This document shows positions 24,785-29,219 of a stretch of 29,219 nt of DNA, piece by piece. The notes beneath the pieces were generated by a model. The model saw only the letters and a program-made list of their open reading frames with translations. It was not told where the DNA came from and did no database searches. This DNA is from a virus: the IMG/VR virus record IMGVR_UViG_3300025141_000531, positions 1 through 29,219 of that record; one strand, 5' to 3'. Position 1 is the stretch's first letter. Every line of letters starts with the position of its first letter. The translations under genes were made by a program, and so were the position numbers.

Positions 24785-24934
24785 TTATTTTTTCATACGA
24801 GCTTTTTGAGCAGCAGTTGGGCCAGATCCAGCACCTTTTAATTTAGCATTAGCTATAGAGCCAGCTATTTTAAGTGCTGAAGTTCTTGACTTGCCATCTC
24901 TCATAAGTTCATCTACTAGACTTTCAAAACTCAT
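24785..24934 (-). CDS. Small basic protein, 49 aa
   Basis: A short frame from ATG 24934-24932 to TAA 24787-24785. It reads MSFESLVDELMRDGKSRTSA, then LKIAGSIANAKLKGAGSGPT and AAQKARMKK. It starts 3 bases after the stop of the 70-aa gene (TAA-ATT-ATG), strong evidence for coupled translation. The SIANAKLKGAGSGPTAAQKA pattern recurs in small proteins of marine phages that I recall. The positive charge of the second half suits nucleic-acid or capsid contact. Function is unknown. Confidence 0.75.
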   Translation of the reverse strand: MSFESLVDELMRDGKSRTSALKIAGSIANAKLKGAGSGPTAAQKARMKK

Positions 24935-24937
24935 AAT

Positions 24938-25150
24938 TTATCTTTTAGCGCATTCAGTAATAGGCATTCCTTTATAAGAAACAGGTGCTTTTAATATTTG
25001 CATACCCTTTATACCTGAACTAGAACCCATACCATGAGGTCTTCCAGTTTGATCTAGTGGCCCATCCCATATATGAGATTCTCCAACTATACCAACTTTA
25101 CTTCCTGGTTTTAATCTTTCCATTGCTGGATCATATTTTTTGTTGTGCAT
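24938..25150 (-). CDS. Small late protein of unknown function, 70 aa
   Basis: Starts MHNKKYDPAMERLKPGSKVG and contains HIWDGPLDQTGRPHGMGSS, with two Gly/Pro-rich turns, ending PITECAKR. It is neither membrane-spanning nor enzyme-like. It lies between the 185-aa gene (10 bases upstream) and the 49-aa gene (3 bases downstream), behind AATAATT-ATG. No family recognised. Confidence 0.55.
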   Translation of the reverse strand: MHNKKYDPAMERLKPGSKVGIVGESHIWDGPLDQTGRPHGMGSSSGIKGMQILKAPVSYKGMPITECAKR

Positions 25151-25160
25151 AATTATTGTT

Positions 25161-25718
25161 TTAACTTAGTTTATATAATTCTTCTAATTTATTTTGTGGA
25201 CTTGCTGCTATTTCATTACCACCTACTTTATTCATTACTTCATTTACTACTTCGTTTTTAAATTCTGATTTATCAGCTGGATCTATTTCTGATGAAAAAG
25301 TATTTACAGCTTCTTTTTGAATATCATTTTTAACAGCATTAGGTTTTAAGGGATCAGTTAGTGATCCTACAACAGTATCAGGAACTTGTGGTGCACCTGT
25401 AGGTAAACTAGTAGGTTTAAAATCTCCACTACCAAATCCTCTATTTTCAATAGTAGCACCTGTTACCTTATCTTGTCTCGTATTAGCATTATTAGCCCCC
25501 CAATTTACATTTACACCTGCAGCATTCATAGCTCCTTGATCAAATCTACCTCCTTCATTACCTCTTTGATCATACGCACCAACTCTAAATTGTTGATTAA
25601 ATGAAGCGGCTTGATTTTGATCTATATTTGCTTGTGACCAGTTGTTTATCCCTTGTGAACCTGGAACTATTTGTCTCAATGGAGGTGTTCTACGTGATAT
25701 TTTTCTTCTTCTTGCCAT
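25161..25718 (-). CDS. Asn/Gln-rich late protein, 185 aa
   Basis: Basic start (MARRRKISRRTPPLRQIVPG), then a long polar stretch rich in Asn, Gln, Gly (NWSQANIDQNQAASFNQQFR, NVNWGANNANTRQD), and an acidic, more helical end (KSEFKNEVVNEVMNKVGG, NKLEELYKLS). Low-complexity composition suggests a flexible virion or assembly protein. Its ATG shares the A of the previous stop (TAATG at 25720-25716), so it is translationally coupled to the 200-aa gene. Function is unknown. Confidence 0.55.
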   Translation of the reverse strand: MARRRKISRRTPPLRQIVPGSQGINNWSQANIDQNQAASFNQQFRVGAYDQRGNEGGRFDQGAMNAAGVNVNWGANNANTRQDKVTGATIENRGFGSGDFKPTSLPTGAPQVPDTVVGSLTDPLKPNAVKNDIQKEAVNTFSSEIDPADKSEFKNEVVNEVMNKVGGNEIAASPQNKLEELYKLS

Positions 25719-26320
25719 TATAACCAGTTTTGAGGATTAATTTTTCTCAAGAAATTTCCAAAACCAGTACCTGTGTTAGTTCGCTCTCCTTGTTCGTTAC
25801 GCTGAGATCTAGCTTGTTGATTCAGTTTAAAGTTATCTATTTTCTTTTTAAGTCTTTCAGCTTTAACAAGTTTACCGTCATTTAAAGCTTTCTTATATCT
25901 TGCATCAAGTGATGGTAGATTTCTTTTATGAAAACCAAACTTGTTTACATGCTCTGGCATTTCTTTAGTTAATAGATCGTCATCCATAAAACTATATGGG
26001 TTTATAGTATTACTGTTGTCATTAGCGTCTGAATCAGTTGTAGATTGAGGACTAGCATAAGTTCCTAAAGTAAAATTAGTATCAGGCATATTTACGCTAG
26101 GTAAAGCTACTGATCCCGCAGATCCTTGAGGTGTATTACCATGATATCTAGTACTAGTAGGGTCAAGTGTGTTTTTTAACCTATTAATCTCTTCCATAGC
26201 ATTATAACCAGCATTAGCAGCTAACGTACCTACTTGCTTTAATGGGTGATTCATTTCTCTTTCATGTTCTTCACCAAACATTATTTTAGCAGCTTTTTTT
26301 GTTTTATTATTAAAACTCAT
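25718..26320 (-). CDS. Late protein of unknown function, polar, 200 aa
   Basis: Starts MSFNNKTKKAAKIMFGEEHE, with NAMEEINRLKNTLDP as a helix, a Ser/Asn/Thr-rich middle (TYASPQSTTDSDANDNSN), and a Lys/Arg-rich helical end (RYKKALNDGKLVKAERLKKK, KLNQQARSQRN) closing NFLRKINPQNWL. The basic end resembles proteins that contact DNA or capsid, but no motif fixes a role. It starts 1 base after the stop of the 148-aa gene and is coupled to the next gene by TAATG. Confidence 0.55.
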   Translation of the reverse strand: MSFNNKTKKAAKIMFGEEHEREMNHPLKQVGTLAANAGYNAMEEINRLKNTLDPTSTRYHGNTPQGSAGSVALPSVNMPDTNFTLGTYASPQSTTDSDANDNSNTINPYSFMDDDLLTKEMPEHVNKFGFHKRNLPSLDARYKKALNDGKLVKAERLKKKIDNFKLNQQARSQRNEQGERTNTGTGFGNFLRKINPQNWL

Positions 26321-26321
26321 T

Positions 26322-26768
26322 TTATCTATTTTTATCTATATTTACATTATCAATAGAAGTTCTTAAAACTTTATTACTATATGTATTTTTTCTCATTATA
26401 ATATTTCTTCTTTCGCTTGTAGGAATATCTTCGTATCCTAACATTATTTTATATATTTTATTTATAAGCTGCTTTCCTTTAAAAGAAACTTTATAAATAT
26501 TGTATTTTTGAGTAGTTCTATTACGATTCCTCCATACTACTACCCATTCATTTTTAATAAGTCTACTCCATCTTTTCTTATCCCAACTGTAAGAATAAGA
26601 ACCTTCTTTAAAATCTTTTATAGTAAAAAGATTTATACAATCTAAATATATTAATAATTCTAAATCAGCGTTATTTAAGCCGTTGTTTTTACAAGCCCAT
26701 CTGCGTATTATACGGTAATGTTTAAGTAGATTAAGATTTTTTAAATCTTCTACGTCTAGCCTTTTCAT
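26322..26768 (-). CDS. Basic winged-helix-like protein (putative DNA-binding), 148 aa
   Basis: Basic and aromatic: LKHYRIIRRWACKNNGLNNA, DLELLIYLDCINLFTIKDFK, WDKKRWSRLIKNEWVVVW, then RNRTTQKYNIYKVSFKGKQL and INKIYKIMLGYEDIP. The order helix, helix (LELLIYL), recognition-like helix (WSRLIKNEWVVVW), and a beta-wing (KYNIYKVSF) resembles a winged helix-turn-helix of the MarR type. It overlaps the GroES stop by the 4-base ATGA, so it is coupled to the chaperonin operon. Regulation of late genes is a guess from fold and position. Similar proteins exist in marine phages to my recollection. Confidence 0.6.
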   Translation of the reverse strand: MKRLDVEDLKNLNLLKHYRIIRRWACKNNGLNNADLELLIYLDCINLFTIKDFKEGSYSYSWDKKRWSRLIKNEWVVVWRNRNRTTQKYNIYKVSFKGKQLINKIYKIMLGYEDIPTSERRNIIMRKNTYSNKVLRTSIDNVNIDKNR

Positions 26769-27028
26769 AAAACAACGACCACATCTTGTGATTTTATAAC
26801 ATGATATGTATTATTTTCTACTTCAATTTTATGACCTGCGTGGCGATCAAAATAAATAACATCATCTTTATTTAATCCATTTATTTCATCACCTACAGAT
26901 AAAACTGTAGCTTTTGTATATCTAATATCTTCTTTATTTTTTTCAGTCAACAATAAACCACCTTTTGTTTTAGTAGTTCCTTGTTTAGCTTTTTCTATTA
27001 TTAAATTTCTACCTATTGCCTTCATCAA
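26765..27028 (-). CDS. groS: GroES co-chaperonin, 87 aa
   Basis: Lid of the GroEL folding cage. It has the Cpn10 order: start strand MKAIGRNLIIEKAK, mobile loop TTKTKGGLLLTEKN with GGLLL in place of the GroEL-binding GGIVL, KATVLSVGD, LNKDDVIYFDRHAG, then YHVIKSQDVVVVL. It is shorter than bacterial GroES: between VLSVG and DDVIYF there are about 8 residues, against roughly 17 in the E. coli protein, where the roof hairpin lies. T4 gp31 also lacks this roof. It overlaps the 3' end of groL by about 20 bases; the start could be the second Met (27025). The ATGA end couples it to the next gene. The order groL then groS is reversed from the bacterial operon. Confidence 0.93.
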   Translation of the reverse strand: MMKAIGRNLIIEKAKQGTTKTKGGLLLTEKNKEDIRYTKATVLSVGDEINGLNKDDVIYFDRHAGHKIEVENNTYHVIKSQDVVVVL

Positions 27029-28565
27029 CTCTTAAATTATTAATTACACAATCTGTAGATAAAATAGTAGTAGCTACTGAAGCTGCATTTTTTAAAGCAC
27101 TTTTAGTTACTAATAAAGGATCTATTATTCCTGTTTTAACCATGTCAACAATTTCTCCATTTAGAACATTTGTTCCATATCCATCTTCTGCAGGTATTGT
27201 TATTTCTTCAACTCCAGCATTTAATAAAATAATCTTATATGGTGATAATATAGACGCTGTTAATATTTTTTCTCCTTGATTTTTTTCATCTACTTTCATA
27301 GCTGCGTTTAATAAAGCTACTCCTCCTCCGGGGACTATACCTTCTTTTATTGCAGCTTTTGTTGCACAAATAGCATCTTCAGCTCTATCAAGTTTCTCTT
27401 TTAATTCTACTTCAGAATCCGCACCTATTTTTACAACAGCAATTTTAGCAGCTAATCTTGCTAATCTTTTTTCTAAACTTATAATTTTCTCTGGAATCTT
27501 ACAAGTTTTTAATTCTTTTTTTAATTCTTTAATAATATTTAAAGTTTCAGGTTTAGTGTTTTGTATTTGGATTATTGTTTCATCTATACTAGTAACACTT
27601 TTAGAACAAGTACCTAAAAAATCAATATCTATAACGCTCATATCATCTCCTAAATCTTCATTTATTACAACAGCGTTAGTTAATAAAGCAATATCATCTA
27701 ATATTTGTTTTCTCTTTATACCTAATACCGGAGCTTCAATTACATTAACTTTAATATTACCTTTAGTTTTATTCATTGCTAAAGCACTTAAAACATCAGG
27801 TTCTAAATCTCCTATAATTAAAAGAGATTTTTTGTTTTTAATAATATATTCTAGAACACTTTGTATTTGTCTAATATTAGATACTTGAGAATCAATAATA
27901 AGAACAAGTGGATTATCTAGTTCTGCAGTCTTTTTTTCTTTATTAGTTATAAAATGAGGACTAGTAATTCCTTTTGGATATTGAGCTCCATCTATTATTT
28001 CTACTTTAGTTTCTCCTGAAACTGAAACTTCCATCATAACTACTCCTGTTTTATCTACTTCTCTAAAAGCATCAGCTATTAATTTTCCTAAAACTTTATC
28101 ATTATTAGTAGATATAGTAGCTACATTATCTAGCATTTTATCTTCAACAGGTATAGATATATTATCTAAATATTTTAAAACTTTTTTAACAGCTGAATTT
28201 ATACCTTCTTTAATTTCTCTTACATTTTTTTTATCTAAAACCTCATAAGCTTGTTCTAAAATTGCATGTGCAAGTACTGTTGCAGTTGTTGTCCCGTCTC
28301 CAGCTTCTTGTACGGTTTTTTTAGCAGCTTGTTTTAGTAATGTAGCACCCATGTTTTCAACAGGATCTCTTAATATTATATTTTCTGCTACAGTAACACC
28401 ATCTTTTGTTATAATAGGATTACCTCCTTTATCTTCAAGTATTACACACTTACCGCTAGCTCCTAATGTGGAGCTAACAGCTTTAGTGAGTTTTTCAATA
28501 CCTTCAAATATTTTGGTCTTAGCTTTGTTGCCAAAGTTAAGATTTTTAACTATCATATTTGACAT
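27009..28565 (-). CDS. groL: GroEL-type chaperonin (60 kDa), 518 aa
   Basis: ATP-driven folding cage. The equatorial domain has TLGASG (33-38; usual Pro is Ala), PIITKDGVTVAENI (catalytic Asp55), GDGTTTATVLA (89-99) and AEDAICATKAAIKEGIVPGGG (Asp397). Late equatorial segment: IIDPLLVTKSALKNAASVA. The apical domain (about 190-375) is diverged: the Tyr and Phe sites of substrate binding read GITSPHFI, and the conserved APGFG is APVLG. The protein ends CVINNLRVDEGNR and lacks the Gly-Gly-Met tail. All ATPase residues checked are present, so it should be active. It lies upstream of structural genes, so capsid protein is the likely client (inference). Phage-encoded GroEL is uncommon. Confidence 0.97.
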   Translation of the reverse strand: MSNMIVKNLNFGNKAKTKIFEGIEKLTKAVSSTLGASGKCVILEDKGGNPIITKDGVTVAENIILRDPVENMGATLLKQAAKKTVQEAGDGTTTATVLAHAILEQAYEVLDKKNVREIKEGINSAVKKVLKYLDNISIPVEDKMLDNVATISTNNDKVLGKLIADAFREVDKTGVVMMEVSVSGETKVEIIDGAQYPKGITSPHFITNKEKKTAELDNPLVLIIDSQVSNIRQIQSVLEYIIKNKKSLLIIGDLEPDVLSALAMNKTKGNIKVNVIEAPVLGIKRKQILDDIALLTNAVVINEDLGDDMSVIDIDFLGTCSKSVTSIDETIIQIQNTKPETLNIIKELKKELKTCKIPEKIISLEKRLARLAAKIAVVKIGADSEVELKEKLDRAEDAICATKAAIKEGIVPGGGVALLNAAMKVDEKNQGEKILTASILSPYKIILLNAGVEEITIPAEDGYGTNVLNGEIVDMVKTGIIDPLLVTKSALKNAASVATTILSTDCVINNLRVDEGNR

Positions 28566-28589
28566 AATTTAATTTAATTTAATTTAATT
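28566..28589 (-). repeat. (AATTT)n tandem repeat in the groL leader
   Basis: Four AATTT units plus AATT fill the gap before groL; on the coding strand they read AATT, AAATT, AAATT and so on up to the ATG. The leader has no Shine-Dalgarno. Copy number could vary and tune translation. Confidence 0.7.
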
Positions 28590-28590
28590 G

Positions 28591-28878
28591 TTATTTAAAG
28601 GTTTTTACGACTTTAGGACCTTTTAAGAAATCTACTTTTTTAACATAATGCTCTACTGATCCATCAATAGCGCTTTCTGCTCCTTCAATAGTTTCACGTC
28701 TTGTAACGTCGTGCCAAGTATCTTTATCTGGATCTTGGTATTCAGTTTGATAAAAACCGTTAGGTAATTGGGTTATTCTCCAGTTCTTTTTGTCTGAGAG
28801 ATGTTTCCAAAGGTTAATGGTTTCTTCTGAAATTTGTGGTTGACTATTCCACGTTCTAGTCTGATAATAAAACGTCAT
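28591..28878 (-). CDS. Conserved small phage protein, unknown function, 95 aa
   Basis: Starts MTFYYQTRTWNSQPQISEET, continues LWKHLSDKKNWRITQLPNGF, YQTEYQDPDKDTWHDVTRRE and ends HYVKKVDFLKGPKVVKTFK. I recall nearly identical short proteins from uncultured marine phages, always of unknown role. Trp/Tyr-rich, one compact domain. It lies 25 bases upstream of groL and may be part of the same message. Start context ACCAAAATT-ATG. Confidence 0.6.
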   Translation of the reverse strand: MTFYYQTRTWNSQPQISEETINLWKHLSDKKNWRITQLPNGFYQTEYQDPDKDTWHDVTRRETIEGAESAIDGSVEHYVKKVDFLKGPKVVKTFK

Positions 28879-28964
28879 AATTTTGGTTTTAATTTAATAT
28901 TTGGTTTATGTCCTAACCCGGACCGGGTATATGTTTATTATTACTGGTTTTTGTTATTTTTTAC

Positions 28965-29219
28965 TTAAACGCCTATGACATTCTCTATGTCTGCAGATGA
29001 TACAGTAAGTACTGAATCTATATTTGAATATGATACACCTATTACGTCATTTCCATAACCTAGAGCCGTAGCAGTAAAACTTAAATAAGGTACTGTACTA
29101 AAATTAGCATAAGCTCTTATGTTAGTACCTGCTACTGTTGGTGCTGTATCTGGATAATCATATAAATATTCCATTATACATATTTTAAGATACCCAGTAC
29201 TTGTTATAGCACTAATAGC
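28965..29219 (-). CDS. C-terminal part of a beta-rich (virion?) protein, 5' end beyond the window
   Basis: The frame is open to the right edge: upstream of the ATG at 29174 it continues in phase for 15 codons (reading ...TSTGYLKICI). The visible 84 residues include YDYPDTAPTVAGTNIRAY, YLSFTATALGYGNDVIGVSY and SVLTVSSADIENVIGV. Alternating short strands and Gly-Tyr turns suggest a beta-sandwich. I think the real start lies outside; treating 29174 as the start gives only 69 residues. After the stop, 86 bases hold a weak ACCCG/CGGGT hairpin and no gene. Confidence 0.65.
   Translation of the reverse strand, partial: AISAITSTGYLKICIMEYLYDYPDTAPTVAGTNIRAYANFSTVPYLSFTATALGYGNDVIGVSYSNIDSVLTVSSADIENVIGV

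Noticed and set aside
28916-28928. ACCCG-GAC-CGGGT hairpin as terminator
   Set aside because: Only 5 bp with a 3-base loop and no U-tract; could be chance in this short GC-rich patch.
1-29219. tRNA genes, CRISPR arrays, integrase, insertion sequences
   Set aside because: Coding density is nearly complete; no gap exceeds about 130 bases, and no cloverleaf, spaced repeat or transposase was seen.

Overview
The window is a stretch of an AT-rich tailed-phage genome, and it covers the virion morphogenesis block. Every supported gene lies on the minus strand, so transcription runs from the right edge (29219) to the left edge (1). Genes are packed end to end, with TAATG, ATGA or few-base junctions. 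There is no tape measure, sheath, baseplate or major tail-tube gene. Terminase, portal, scaffold, capsid, two neck/ring proteins, a giant nozzle-type tail protein and small ejection-type proteins follow one another, which is the layout of a short-tailed (podovirus-like) phage such as the crAss-like and related marine Bacteroidota phages. Two observations suggest a Bacteroidota host: starts are preceded by A/T-rich leaders such as AAATT-ATG with no Shine-Dalgarno, and the giant tail protein carries a Fibrobacter-succinogenes-type (FISUMP) domain common in that phylum. The host and any marine origin are inference.

Region by region, in the order of transcription. (1) 29219-26322: the 3' end of a protein cut by the window edge, a conserved small protein, a complete GroEL chaperonin followed by a GroES co-chaperonin (reverse of the usual bacterial order, with overlapping genes), and a basic, possibly winged-helix protein. 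(2) 26320-21313: small, mostly unrecognised late proteins, including a 49-aa gene, an alanine-rich protein with a CAA-repeat leader and its own downstream terminator, a His-rich protein with internal repeats, membrane proteins, a small HExxH metallopeptidase-like protein and a 3TM-family holin. (3) 21291-17162: a probable decoration-type protein with a Gly-Ser-Gly-Tyr repeat module, small proteins, a 205-aa protein that looks like two Cpn10/GroES-like halves, a possible small terminase or packaging factor, and the large terminase. (4) 17161-11130: portal, scaffold, major capsid protein and a conserved head protein. Two GC-rich stem-loops closed by UUCG tetraloops flank this last gene. (5) 11062-1: two neck/ring proteins, a 1696-aa nozzle/muzzle-type protein, a second nozzle-type protein, a GNAT-like acetyltransferase, and two ejection/cargo-type proteins. 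The last one runs off the left edge.

The most interesting points are the folding system and a homopolymer frameshift site. The folding system is a complete groL-groS pair, a GroES that seems to lack the roof hairpin (as in T4 gp31), and a third, tandem Cpn10-like protein next to the packaging genes. It looks like a capsid-folding kit carried by the phage. Near the left end, a run of eight G (minus strand) at the last codons of a 224-aa ejection-type protein precedes a 37-codon open extension in the -1 frame, which fills the otherwise empty gap to the next gene. This suggests programmed frameshifting, phase variation or an assembly error. No tRNA, CRISPR array, insertion sequence, integrase or replication gene was seen.
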